DNA of 64,000 bases from PHAA01 sp022706565 (GCA_040769385.1 JAXGLD010000002.1:620001-684000), one strand, 5' to 3'. Numbered from the stretch's first letter, positions 44,009-53,857 are shown. Made by a program: numbers and translations. Notes: a model not told the origin generated them from the sequence alone.

Positions 44009-44169
44009 ACTATATCCCCCTTTATATCCACGTCATTATTATAATACCAATAGAAATAATAGATATTCTCTAATTAGGTGTCAACTGGTCTTATCAGGAA
44101 TAGCCTCATGATCAGTTAGCCAATCAAGAAAATACCTATGATTTTCCAATAACCAATTTAACCCTTTGA

Positions 44170-44203
44170 ATAAGAAACACGACAGGAAATATTCCTGCCG
44201 CGT
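44170..44203 (-). terminator. Terminator of the metY-metA operon
   Basis: On the minus strand ACGCGGCAGGAA pairs with TTTCCTGTCGTGT (two G-T pairs), followed by TTTCTTATTC. It lies about 25 bases after the metA stop. Confidence 0.75.
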
Positions 44204-44227
44204 TGTTGTTTCTGGTCGTCGAATAAC

Positions 44228-45145
44228 TTATTTGAGTTCATCCAGATCATAGGGTGTTTCCTGGTAAACATGATAATTCAGCCAATTGGCAAACAGCAGG
44301 TTGGCATGGCTGCGCCACTTGACCAGCGGCGGTTTGGTCGGGTCATCGTCAGGGTAATAGTTGCGGGGTACCTTGATATCCATGCCTTTGGAGATGTCGC
44401 GGTCGTATTCCGACTTCAAGCTTAATGCATCATATTCGGAATGACCGGTTACAAATATCAGGCGTCCGTCCTTTGAGGAAACGATATATACCCCTGCCTC
44501 GGGAGATTCAGCCAGTACCTCTAAATCCTCCACTTTGTCAATATCTTCGCGTCTCACCTCCGTGTGCCTTGAATGGGGCACATAGAAGTCATCGTCAAAT
44601 CCCCGCAACAGCGGAATATTCTTGCGGGTGCAGGTGTGGCTGAACACACCAAACATTTTTTCCTCCAGGAGGTACTTGGGCACGCCGTAGTGGTGGTAAA
44701 GACCAGCCTGAGCACCTACACAAATATGAAGCGTTGAAAACACATTATGCCGGGTCCAGTCCATTATCTCGGTAAGCTCATCCCAATAATTGAACTCCTC
44801 GTATTCCAATTGCTCCACCGGCGCCCCGGTTATGATCATCCCGTCAAATCTGTAGTCTTTGATTTCCGAAAACGTATGATAAAAGTTTTCCAGGTGTTCT
44901 TCCGGAGTAGTCTTGGAAATATGGCTTTCTGGGCGTAATAGCACAATCTCCAACTGTAATGGTGTATTACTAAGTAACCGCAGCAATTGAGTTTCGGTTA
45001 CACTCTTGACTGGCATCAGGTTTAAGATGACTATCCGCAAAGGTCTTATATCCTGGGTAAATGCGCGGTGTTCACCCATGACAAAGATGTTCTCGCTTTT
45101 CAGTGTTTCAGCAGCAGGAAGATTATCCGGAATTTTTACAGGCAT
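44228..45145 (-). CDS. metA: Homoserine O-acetyltransferase (MetA family)
   Basis: Activates homoserine for methionine synthesis. It is 305 residues long, with catalytic Cys142 (LHICVGAQA), His235 and Glu237 (TGHSEYD). Residue 111 is Glu (GAPVEQ). In MetA enzymes Glu111 goes with acetyl-CoA and Gly111 with succinyl-CoA, so acetyl transfer is predicted. This agrees with the O-acetylhomoserine sulfhydrylase gene 17 bases upstream. ATG start after GAGGGGTGAGAG. Trp143 is replaced by Val, a small departure. Confidence 0.95.
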   Translation of the reverse strand: MPVKIPDNLPAAETLKSENIFVMGEHRAFTQDIRPLRIVILNLMPVKSVTETQLLRLLSNTPLQLEIVLLRPESHISKTTPEEHLENFYHTFSEIKDYRFDGMIITGAPVEQLEYEEFNYWDELTEIMDWTRHNVFSTLHICVGAQAGLYHHYGVPKYLLEEKMFGVFSHTCTRKNIPLLRGFDDDFYVPHSRHTEVRREDIDKVEDLEVLAESPEAGVYIVSSKDGRLIFVTGHSEYDALSLKSEYDRDISKGMDIKVPRNYYPDDDPTKPPLVKWRSHANLLFANWLNYHVYQETPYDLDELK

Positions 45146-45162
45146 TCTCTCACCCCTCTTGG

Positions 45163-46455
45163 TTAAACTAACTTACACTTCTCTAAAGCCTGATCAAGGT
45201 CGAAAATCAAGTCTTCCACATCTTCTATCCCAATCGACAGCCGGATTTGGTCAGGGGTAACCCCGGCTGCAACCAATTCTTCACCGGAAAGCTGCGAATG
45301 AGTAGTGCTGGCCGGGTGAATAACCAGGGATTTGGCATCGGCCACATTGGCGAGGTGGGAGAATATCTCCAAGCTTTCTATAAACTTAATACCTGCATCA
45401 ATGCCACCTTTTATCCCAAATGTGAATATGGACCCTGAACCTTTGGGCAGGTATTTCTGCGCCAGGTCATAGTATTTACTGCCCGGCAGACTAGGATAGT
45501 TTACCCAGCTGACCTGGGGATGGTTTTGCAGGTGTTGCGCTATGATCTTAGCGTTGGCAACATGCCTCTCTACTCGTAATGATAGGGTTTCAAGTCCCTG
45601 TATCAGCAGGAAGGCATTGAATGGGCTGATACATGCACCAGTATTTCTCAGCAGCCCTACCCGGGCTTTGGTGATATAGGCAGCAGCCCCAACATCGGCT
45701 ACATATCTCATCCCATGGTAACTGGGATCCGGTTCGGTCAATCCCGGGAATTTTCCGCTGCCCGCCCAGTCAAACTTACCTGAATCAACAATGATGCCTC
45801 CGATAGAGGTCCCATGTCCGCCAATGAATTTGGTAGCCGAATGAACCACAATATCAGCCCCGAACTCTATCGGTTTTAGAAGATATGGAGTGCCAAAGGT
45901 ATTGTCAATTATTAATGGAATGCCATTGTCATGTGCTATTTCCGCTACAGCCTCGATATCAATTAGATTGATGCCCGGGTTACCAATGCTCTCAATGTAG
46001 AGGGCTTTGGTTTTATCGTTAATGGCGTTGCGAAAATTTTCAGGATCGTCGGGGTCCACGAAATGGACCTTTATCCCGAAAGTCTTGAAGGTCTCCGCAA
46101 ACATATTATATGTACCGCCATACAAAGTACTGGCTGATACAATTTCGTCGCCGGCGGACGCGATGTTCAAAATAGCATACATAATTGCCGCCGAACCGGA
46201 AGCGGTGGCCAATCCGGCGACTCCACCCTCGAGCGCTGCCACCCTCTGTTCAAAAACATCAGTAGTCGGATTCATGATTCGAGTATATATGTTGCCCGAT
46301 TCTTTCAAGGCAAACAAATCAGCCGCATGCTGAACGTCTCTAAAAACATAGGAAGTAGTCTGATAAATTGGTACAGCCCTGGATCCGGTAGTCAGGTCAG
46401 CTACCTGACCGGCGTGGACCTGAAGGGTATCAAATTTCCATTTTGTTTGGCTCAT
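45163..46455 (-). CDS. metY: O-acetylhomoserine sulfhydrylase
   Basis: PLP enzyme of the gamma-family of Cys/Met metabolism, 430 residues. The PLP lysine is in VVHSATKFIGGHGTSIGG. It makes homocysteine directly from O-acetylhomoserine and sulfide. ATG with AGGGGATG upstream. It is cotranscribed with metA. I looked for a SAM-I riboswitch in the 370-base leader region and found none, nor a clear T-box. Confidence 0.93.
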   Translation of the reverse strand: MSQTKWKFDTLQVHAGQVADLTTGSRAVPIYQTTSYVFRDVQHAADLFALKESGNIYTRIMNPTTDVFEQRVAALEGGVAGLATASGSAAIMYAILNIASAGDEIVSASTLYGGTYNMFAETFKTFGIKVHFVDPDDPENFRNAINDKTKALYIESIGNPGINLIDIEAVAEIAHDNGIPLIIDNTFGTPYLLKPIEFGADIVVHSATKFIGGHGTSIGGIIVDSGKFDWAGSGKFPGLTEPDPSYHGMRYVADVGAAAYITKARVGLLRNTGACISPFNAFLLIQGLETLSLRVERHVANAKIIAQHLQNHPQVSWVNYPSLPGSKYYDLAQKYLPKGSGSIFTFGIKGGIDAGIKFIESLEIFSHLANVADAKSLVIHPASTTHSQLSGEELVAAGVTPDQIRLSIGIEDVEDLIFDLDQALEKCKLV

Positions 46456-46826
46456 TTACTCATCCCCTAAATATTTATTATTCCTAGTGATTTAATAGAC
46501 TAATAACGCACACTTCTTGCGAAAATATTTAAGTATCATTCGTCTGAATAAGAGTTCAGCAAACTATGGTAGTCCATAGTTGGGGTGTTAGTATTGGGCA
46601 ACCGATGATGTCGACTACATCAAAGTCCCCTGGGCTATGGGTGACCTGACGATCCATTCCATGACCCTTGATACGCACCTAATTCCTGTAGGCATCTGCA
46701 TCAAATACCACCCCCGTTTCACTTTCTCTACATCCCTACCTTTTCAATGGGAATAGTAATATAATATATTAAGCCACGAATAAAAACAACCAACCGATAA
46801 AATTCTCCGCGACACAAACATAAAGA
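46456..46826. other. Region between metY and cadA
   Basis: Holds the metY upstream region on one side and a short coding remnant on the other. No riboswitch, repeat or complete gene is visible. Confidence 0.5.
46592..46756 (+). pseudogene. Unidentified coding remnant
   Basis: Fifty-four open codons between two stops, with protein-like composition: DDVDYIKVPWAMGDLTIHS and LDTHLIPVGICIKYHPRF. No start codon with ribosome site, and no recognised family. It seems to be the end of a lost gene. Confidence 0.3.
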
Positions 46827-48935
46827 CTATCTTTGGCCTTGCAGTGTCCGACTGGCGTTCAATACTGCCAACAATGTTACCCCCACGTCAGCAAAAACAG
46901 CTTCCCAGATATTGGCCAGGCCGATGGTACCAAGCAAGATGAAGAAGGCCTTGACTGCTAATGCCATAAAGATATTTTGCCGAACAATCTGTCGGGTTCT
47001 TCTGGCGATTTCTACCGCACTTGCCAGCTTGGAGGGAGCGTCCTCCATTAGAACCACATCTGCGGCTTCGATTACCGCATCACTGCCCAATCCACCCATT
47101 GCCACTCCAATGTCAGCCCGCATAATAACGGGTGCATCATTAATGCCGTCACCAACAAACACCAGTTTTTGTTTATCTCGATGCTTTATCTCCTTTTCCA
47201 ATTCTTCAACCATTTGAACCTTATCTTCCGGCAGTAATTCCGCAAAATAGGTGTCGATACCTATTTCCTGGCTGATCTTCTCAACAACCGTTTTATCGTC
47301 ACCGGAAAGCATTACGGTTTTTCTGATCCCCAGCTGCTTCAACCGGGAGATGGCTTCTTTTGCATCAGGTTTCAATTCATCTGATATGACTATATATCCG
47401 GCATATACTCCATCAATGGCTACATATACAATGGTTCCGGTAACATCACAATCCTCATGGATTAAGTTTTCCTTGTGCATCAGCCGGTCATTTCCCACCA
47501 GGACCCGGCGCCCATTTACAATGGCGCTGATTCCATGGGCCGGGATCTCATGATACTCCTGAACCTGATCGTCTGATATTTCTTGCCCAGTCTTCTCCTT
47601 ATAGGCAGCAAAGATTGACTGGGCAATCGGGTGATTGCTGTATATTTCCGCTCCAGCCGCTGCCGACAGGATTTCTTCCGGGGTAATGTGGTTTCTGGCC
47701 ACTATTTCGGTTACTCGAAAAACCCCTTTAGTCAAAGTGCCCGTCTTATCAAAAACAACTGTATCCAATTCGGCCAAGGCATCGATATAGTTGGCTCCCT
47801 TAACCAGGATTCCTTTTTTGGACGCGGCTCCAATTCCACCGAAATAACCCAGGGGGATAGAAACCATCAGTGCACAGGGACAGGAAATAACCAATAACAC
47901 CAGCGCCCGGTAAAACCATTCATTAAATGTTGCTCCTGGGACGAACAATGGCGGAACCAAAGCGATCAAGGCTGCTGCTCCAACCACGATAGGAGTATAG
48001 AAGTTAGCAAATTTGGTAATGAACTGTTCCGTGGGAGCTTTTCTCTCACTGGCCTTTTCAACCAATTCCATGATCCTGGCCACTGAAGAATCTTTAAATG
48101 GTTTGGAAACCCGGACCGTGAGAAGCCCCTGACCATTAATCATTCCGGATAATATTTTCTCACCTTTTTCAACTTTTCGAGGAACAGATTCGCCGGTTAA
48201 AGCAGCAGTATCAACAAACGATGTTCCTTCAATAATCTCGCCATCCAGGGGCACTTTTTCACCAGGCTTAATTATTATTATCTGACCGATCTCAACTTCT
48301 TCAGGTTTTACCTGACGCATTCCCCCGTTGTCTTTGAGGTTGGCGTACTCCGGTTGAATATTGAGCAAGGCCGTGATGGATCGACGTGAGCGATTGACGG
48401 CGCGGTCCTGCAAGTATTCCCCGACCGCATAAAAAAGCATCACACCCACCGCCTCTGGCAATTGGTGAATTGCGATAGCCCCGACGGTAGCAATCATCAT
48501 CAAGAAATTCTCATCAAAATACTCTCCCCTGACCAGTTTTCTGAAGGCAGCCAGTATTACCGGCCAGCCAACCAGGAGATAAGCCGTAACCAAAACAGCA
48601 TACTCAGCCCACGAGAACGGCGTGTCATGCAGTGATTGGTTAAATATTGATCCGATAGCAAACAGTAAACCTGCTGCGATGATCGCCCAAAGACCATTAT
48701 GCTCCGCCTCTTGGTCTGAAGAAAAAGAAGTGAAGCTCTCCGCTTTTTGTAATTTTACTTCCGGTTCCACCCGTTTAATAACGGCGCGGGCTTCTTCTTC
48801 CAGAGTTGCCGGCATTTCTACACTCAATGTGTTAAAGTTGACGTTTATATTTTCCAGACCATTAATCTTCCGGAGTTCCCGCTCCAGTTTCAATGCGCAG
48901 TTTGGACAATCCAGTCCGACTAATGAATAACGCAT
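46827..48935 (-). CDS. cadA: Cd2+/Zn2+/Pb2+-exporting P-type ATPase
   Basis: P1B-type metal pump, 702 residues. An N-terminal HMA domain has GLDCPNCALKLER. Eight membrane helices follow the family pattern, with the transport motif SCPCAL in helix 6, phosphorylation site FDKTGTLTKG, TGE loop TGESVPRK and GDGINDAP. CPC with a C-terminal Asp-containing helix fits Cd/Zn/Pb rather than Cu. ATG start after GGGAAGG. It follows cadC by 60 bases on the same strand. Confidence 0.94.
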   Translation of the reverse strand: MRYSLVGLDCPNCALKLERELRKINGLENINVNFNTLSVEMPATLEEEARAVIKRVEPEVKLQKAESFTSFSSDQEAEHNGLWAIIAAGLLFAIGSIFNQSLHDTPFSWAEYAVLVTAYLLVGWPVILAAFRKLVRGEYFDENFLMMIATVGAIAIHQLPEAVGVMLFYAVGEYLQDRAVNRSRRSITALLNIQPEYANLKDNGGMRQVKPEEVEIGQIIIIKPGEKVPLDGEIIEGTSFVDTAALTGESVPRKVEKGEKILSGMINGQGLLTVRVSKPFKDSSVARIMELVEKASERKAPTEQFITKFANFYTPIVVGAAALIALVPPLFVPGATFNEWFYRALVLLVISCPCALMVSIPLGYFGGIGAASKKGILVKGANYIDALAELDTVVFDKTGTLTKGVFRVTEIVARNHITPEEILSAAAGAEIYSNHPIAQSIFAAYKEKTGQEISDDQVQEYHEIPAHGISAIVNGRRVLVGNDRLMHKENLIHEDCDVTGTIVYVAIDGVYAGYIVISDELKPDAKEAISRLKQLGIRKTVMLSGDDKTVVEKISQEIGIDTYFAELLPEDKVQMVEELEKEIKHRDKQKLVFVGDGINDAPVIMRADIGVAMGGLGSDAVIEAADVVLMEDAPSKLASAVEIARRTRQIVRQNIFMALAVKAFFILLGTIGLANIWEAVFADVGVTLLAVLNASRTLQGQR

Positions 48936-48996
48936 ATTCCTTCCCTCGTTTAACTCCTAAATTTTTGCAAGTCCTAGTCTTCTTTCCTGATCTGTT

Positions 48997-49362
48997 TTAT
49001 TCGTTTATATGCCTTAACCCCAGTTCAAAAATTTGCCTTACATGTTCATCTTCCAGAGAATAGAATACGATCTTACCTTCTTTCCGGTTCTTAACCAATT
49101 TAGCCTGCTTCAGAACTCTGAGTTGATGCGAGACTGCGGATTGAGTCATATTCAATAAATAGGCTAAATCACACACACACATTTCAGCTTCATCTAAAGC
49201 CCATAATATCTTAGATCTAGTTGAATCCCCGAAAACCTTAAATAGTTCTGAAAGGTCATAAAGTGATTCCTCAGGAGGCATTCTCCCTTTAACCTTATTG
49301 ACGATCTCCTCATGGATTACATCACAATCGCACCGGTCAATTATTTGTGTCTTTTTGGACAT
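48997..49362 (-). CDS. cadC: CadC-type ArsR/SmtB metal-sensing repressor
   Basis: A 121-residue winged-helix repressor. It has an N-terminal CDCD pair and the ELCVCDL-like MCVCDLA in the recognition-helix region, together the thiolate site for Cd/Pb of CadC. The recognition helix is MTQSAVSHQLRVLKQ. ATG start with GGTGG upstream. A sigmaA promoter with an overlapping dyad lies upstream. It probably controls itself and cadA. Confidence 0.93.
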   Translation of the reverse strand: MSKKTQIIDRCDCDVIHEEIVNKVKGRMPPEESLYDLSELFKVFGDSTRSKILWALDEAEMCVCDLAYLLNMTQSAVSHQLRVLKQAKLVKNRKEGKIVFYSLEDEHVRQIFELGLRHINE

Positions 49363-49392
49363 TGTTAAACCACCTTCTTTACACGCGATGCG

Positions 49393-49414
49393 TGAATACT
49401 TGAATAAGTGTTCA
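49393..49414. promoter_or_regulatory. CadC operator dyad
   Basis: A 22-base imperfect palindrome (TGAATACTT and AAGTGTTCA halves) just downstream of the predicted transcription start. CadC/SmtB operators are AT-rich 12-2-12-like dyads of this sort. A second short palindrome, CACGC-GAT-GCGTG, is next to it. Confidence 0.65.
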
Positions 49415-49427
49415 TGTTTATGATCAA

Positions 49428-49456
49428 ATTGTATCCCTGCCCATATGCACTGTCAA
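49428..49456 (-). promoter_or_regulatory. SigmaA promoter of cadC-cadA
   Basis: On the minus strand: TTGACA, exactly 17 bases, TACAAT. It is about 65 bases before the cadC start. A perfect TATTCGAATA palindrome lies just upstream of the -35. Confidence 0.8.
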
Positions 49457-49518
49457 TAATTATTCGAATAACCTCTCAAGTGTTAGTGTGGCGATGGTAG
49501 TTGCCGCCAGAGCTATGT

Positions 49519-52155
49519 TTATCGCTCCAAAATCTCCACATATCCGTGGGTTCCATCTACCCGTATCATCTGCCCATCCAGAATTTTATGAGTGGCATAA
49601 TCTACTCCCACCACTGCCGGAATTCCATATTCCCTGGCCACTACCGCGCCATGGGTCATTAGGCCGCCAACTTCCGTAACCAGCCCGGCCGCCAGCGGGA
49701 ATAACATTGTCCAAGCGGGATCAGTATATGGCGCCACCAGGATATCTCCCTTCTCCATTTTTGCTTCTTCCAACCTTAGGATAACCCGGGCACAGCCTTC
49801 CACCGTTCCCCCAGATACCGGACTCCCGGCGAGAGCGCCAGGGGGTACGTTAGCCCCCGGTTTGACCATAATTTTCTCACCTTCACTAGTAATGGCACGG
49901 GGAGGAGCCAGTTTCTCATCACATCGAAATTTTTCTTTGCGGGCAGTGATAATATTGCGATCTACCCGTTGGGTTTCGATCATTTCTTTGATTTCGTGAA
50001 GGGAAAACCAAAAAACATCTTCGGGATGCTCCAAGATACCATTAGCAACCAGTTGGTCAGCTTCCTCCATAATTACCTGTTTGATTATATCGAGATTCTG
50101 TACTATTAAGTATTTGGGATGTTCCCTAATCCCGATTAATGAGCGGTAGACCTTTATCAATCGCTGCATTCGCTTGACCTTAAAGGGTCCTCCCGGGGTT
50201 TCCCGCAGACGATCCAACAACCTTTCGGCAGCATGTTCGGCTTCCACTTTGCCTGCCATAAAGTCAAGACGGTGCTGCCCCGGCTTTACACTTTCTATGT
50301 GACCCAGAATGCCGGGAACCAATTGGGTTGGCGCCTCGCGCCATCGCGGTCTGGTTATGTCGATTTCACCTGTGCCCCGCATACCATATCGTTCCAAGAA
50401 ACTTAATAAAACAGGCAGAACTACTTCTCCGCCCTATACGTCCCTAAGTTCTTCAAAAAACGTTGCGTTGCCGGCATGCTTCAGGTATTCGATAACTGCC
50501 GGGTGGTTTCGCACCACATCGGCTGCATCACCTAGAACTAAACCCATTTCTGTCGTTACATTTCCCGGTGGGGATTTACTGATGCTGGCCAACTCGGCTG
50601 CGTCTCCGAGCCACTTTATAGACAAACTCTCAATAAGCTTGTAAGTAATGATCGCTGCTCCCAAAAAAGGTGCTGCCTTTGGGAGTACTGTGGATATCAC
50701 GGCAGGCAGCGTTTTTTGGATCTGTATTATTCTGTCCCAACCAGATACGCTCTGTAGTCTTCTTCTGGCTTCGTGGACATGTTCTGTTATATACCGGTTC
50801 ATCTCAGCAATGGCATAGTCATTATCCCGATACAAGATGTTCTTAATGACTGCCAAAACAGTTGGAAGGACCTTATTGATCAGCCCAGGATCCAATTTCT
50901 TACCAGGATTAATTGCTGTCAGAAATTCTTCTCGGCTCACGAAACTTTGCACTGTCTGACCAATCAATTCATCTACATTCATCAGTATTTGGGGCACTCG
51001 TTTCCTCAACTGCGGATACTCCAGCACTTTAGTAAAATCCACATATAATCTCCCACCGGCTTCCAACAGAATCGAGCTTTCGCCCAGCGGCGAACTTTTT
51101 CCGAGAGGAAACAAAGTTCTGAGCACGGATATTCCCAACGGCTTCATGGCTTCAGTCATCATTTGCACATGACCAAATGATATAAAAAGGTGAAGTTTAT
51201 CATCATTCACTACAGGAACGGGAAAGAGTGTTGTAATCGGACGGCTTTGCACAATAAATATTTCGTCATTGACTAAACACCACTCAATATCCTGAGGACT
51301 TCCGAAGTGCTTTTCTATGCTTCGTCCCATTGAGGCCAGCCTAAGCACCTGTTCATCTGACAAAGACGAAGTTAATTGCATTTCTTCTGAAATGTTTACT
51401 TTGTTTGTGCCACCTTCAGGCCGGGCATAGATGGCGATTTCTTTCTTGGCAATTTGCTTTTTTAGTAATCTGTCTGCCCTTACCTGGTATAAATCAGCAG
51501 TAACAATACCTGCTACCAGTGCTTCCCCCATACCATAACTGGCGTCAATAGATACGATCTTGCGGTTACCGGTTACCGGATCGGCGGTAAACATGATTCC
51601 TGACACTTGGGGAAAAACCATGCGCTGCACTACTACTGATAAAAAAACCGAGCGATGATCAAATCCGTTCTGCACGCGGTAAATAATGGCCCGGTCGGTG
51701 AATAGGGAAGCCCAGCATTTCTGGACAGCCTGGAGAATTTGGTCCGCACCTATTACATTTAAAAAGGTATCCTGTTGCCCCGCGAAGGAAGCTGATGGCA
51801 GATCCTCAGCGGTAGCACTGGAACGAACTGCATAGGCCCATTCTTCACCCGCCTTTTTCCAACCATCGATAATGGCGGATTTAATATCTTCGGGCATAGT
51901 AAGTGACTCTAAATGATGTCGGATTAGCCTACCTTGATTGCTAATATCTTGCACCTGATCAGCTTTTAATCGATCAAGCTGTGTGAGCCATTCTTCCATT
52001 ACGCTGCTGGCTCGAAGAAAAGTGTTGTAGGCCTCTGTGTTAATACAAAAGCCTGCAGGAACCGGAAAACCAGCATTGGTCATTTCTCCAAGGTTTGCGC
52101 CTTTACCACCAACAAGAGGCAAATGCGATCTGTCTATTTCATTTAGATAAAGCAC
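49519..52155 (-). pseudogene. PEP synthase/pyruvate-phosphate-dikinase-like enzyme interrupted by an in-frame TAG
   Basis: Reads as one protein of about 878 codons except for a TAG at codon 574 (50434-50436), with both sides in the same frame. The 5' part has the ATP-grasp domain (VGGKGANLGEM, RSSATAEDLPSASFAGQQ). The 3' part has the linker and the phospho-His domain (GGLMTHGAVVAREYG, catalytic His about 834). It ends with IRVDGTHGYVEILER. It is closest to rifampicin phosphotransferase/PEP synthase-like proteins of about 870 residues. Around the stop the text FFEELRDV-stop-GGEVVLP flows naturally, so one CAG, TGG or similar codon has changed. Nonsense mutation, sequencing error, or stop readthrough remain open. 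No further shift was seen. Confidence 0.8.
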
Positions 52156-52301
52156 GTATTTATTGATATTGACTCACCTCACAAGCATTATTGTCTGCAA
52201 TTCCAGTTGATTCTAATATTTGTAGCTATGAAGGATTCTCTTCCGAGATGAGTCTATACACAAAAAAGCACCCCCTGCTCATTTGAACCCGTCAGAACAA
52301 A

Positions 52302-52321
52302 AAAGACCCCTCCGGGTCGGA
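52302..52321 (-). terminator. Minus-strand terminator
   Basis: On the minus strand GACCCGGAGGGGTC is followed by TTTTTTG. A second small hairpin (ACAAAGGTCTTTGT) sits just upstream. It lies ahead of the PEP-synthase-like gene and would stop transcription entering from the right. Confidence 0.6.
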
Positions 52322-52499
52322 CAAAGACCTTTGTGCGGACAACTTTCACTTTTCACAAACAGCTTTCCCTATTTTTATCAATCATCAAAGCTTAGGGAGT
52401 AAGAAAAAGATATATTATCCCATGTTCCACTGAGGCTGATTCGATAGGAATGAAGTATTCCAACCATCTAGAGTACTTAAAATATTATCGGGGGGGGGG

Positions 52500-53057
52500 G
52501 GATTTTATGAAGAAGGTGCTCAGAACCTCCATCCGCTGGTCGAAGGTATCATTCTGGAGCGCACCACGGGAATGCACGTCGCCGATTATTTCCAGAAGAA
52601 GATCTGGGAAAAGGTCGGCGCGGAGTTCGATGCCTCCTGGAGCCTGGACAGCCAGGAGACGGGCTTTGAAAAGATGGAGAGCGGGCTTAACTTCATTTCC
52701 ATCGACTACGCCAAGATCGGCAGCATGCTGCTGCATCGCGGCAAATGGAACGGTGAGCAGGTTGTCAGCGAAGCGTGGCTGGATCAATCCATCGTCGCTC
52801 CAAACCTCCTAACGCCCGAAGAGTGCGATACGCCCTTCATGGAAGGTAAACCAGCGGGCTACCTGTACCATTGGTACGGCATCGTCAACGACAACGGCGA
52901 AAAGGATTTCTTCGCCGCCGGTAAATACAGCCAGCACCTCTACATTTCACCCGACCATAACACAGTTATCGTCCGTACGGGATACGATTCGGGCGAAGTA
53001 GGCTGGTGGCCGCCCGTGTTGGCGCAAGTGGCGGCTCTAGCAGATGTGCAATTGTAA
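52500..53057 (+). pseudogene. Serine hydrolase (beta-lactamase family) C-terminal part behind a poly-G tract
   Basis: About 185 codons of a class C beta-lactamase-like serine hydrolase: LVEGIILERTTGMHVADY, then the closing part with YHWYGIV and FFAAGKYSQHLYISP. The N-terminal half with the S-x-x-K nucleophile is missing. The frame abuts a run of 12 G (52490-52501). With one more G, an upstream ATG at 52450 would be in frame. The break may be a deletion, a contig-joining artefact or slippage. It cannot be a working hydrolase as it stands. Confidence 0.65.
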
Positions 53058-53253
53058 TAATAATGTGTGATTTAATGGCCCCAGACAATGTTGACTTCAG
53101 GTCCTTCAAGGCTGCCAGAGTGATGATTATCAGTTCGGCGGGAATATCTTGTCGACAATTTTTTTATGTGCTAGTCTGTTTATAGACGATTAGTGAAAGA
53201 TGGTGCAAATTAGTCGAGTGTGTGCATAGAAAGTAAGAGGAGGGACAAGTAGT
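53058..53253. other. Leader region of the CDGSH gene
   Basis: No gene. It carries the ribosome site AAGAGGAGGG of the CDGSH gene and a T-rich stretch. No clear promoter hexamer pair was settled. Confidence 0.4.
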
Positions 53254-53493
53254 ATGGATAAACCGGTGATTGCCCTGACCGAGCCGATCGCAGTTGATCT
53301 CAAAAAAGGTCAGACTTATGCGTGGTGCGCTTGCGGTCGCAGCGAAACCCAACCCTTTTGTGACGGATCCCATACAGGGACTACCTTTGAACCGCTGATT
53401 TTTACTGCTGAAGAGAATAAAAAGGCTTTTCTCTGTGCTTGTAAACATACTAAAAAACCGCCTTTCTGCGACGGAGCCCATAAGAATTTGTAA
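53254..53493 (+). CDS. CDGSH iron-sulfur domain protein (two motifs)
   Basis: A 79-residue protein made of two CDGSH units: CACGRSETQPFCDGSH and CACKHTKKPPFCDGAH. Each unit binds a [2Fe-2S] cluster through three Cys and one His. Such small soluble CDGSH proteins are redox or cluster-transfer proteins. ATG with GGAGGGACAAG upstream. It is followed by the MoaD-like gene and may be the first member of the AOR region. Confidence 0.92.
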   Translation: MDKPVIALTEPIAVDLKKGQTYAWCACGRSETQPFCDGSHTGTTFEPLIFTAEENKKAFLCACKHTKKPPFCDGAHKNL

Positions 53494-53624
53494 CCGGGGC
53501 GGTTTCTAGGACAATCTTAGACAATCTATTAAAATACGACGGACAACCATCACTGCTTAGACTTGCTCAAGATTGAGCTTGATTGCTCAAGTATTTCAGG
53601 ATCTGATGAAGGAGTATTTTTGTC

Positions 53625-53855
53625 ATGAAGATAACGGTCAAACTTTTTGCCTTCTTGCGGCAGGGCCGGTTTAAGATCCGCGACTGTGATTTTCCCGAGG
53701 GGACCACTGTCGGTGAGGTTCTGGATTGTTTGTCCATCAGCCGGGATTACATGAAAATCGGCATTATTATGATAAATGGCCGCCATGGCGTTTTTGAATC
53801 AGTATTGCAGCCCGGTGACGTCCTGGCTATTTTCCCCCCGGCAGCAGGAGGTTAA
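53625..53855 (+). CDS. MoaD/ThiS-like sulfur carrier
   Basis: A 76-residue ubiquitin-like protein with the C-terminal Gly-Gly (FPPAAGG), activated by adenylation and thiocarboxylation. It is read as a sulfur donor for molybdopterin/tungstopterin, because the next gene is a ThiF/MoeB-like E1 protein and an AOR follows. ATG with AAGGAG upstream. The gap to the E1-like gene is 2 bases, so the two are coupled. Confidence 0.88.
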   Translation: MKITVKLFAFLRQGRFKIRDCDFPEGTTVGEVLDCLSISRDYMKIGIIMINGRHGVFESVLQPGDVLAIFPPAAGG

Positions 53856-53857
53856 AT

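Noticed and set aside
46456..46600. Possible SAM-I riboswitch or T-box upstream of metY
   Set aside because: A CTCTTATTCAGA string resembles the start of an S-box, but the conserved core and kink-turn are absent.
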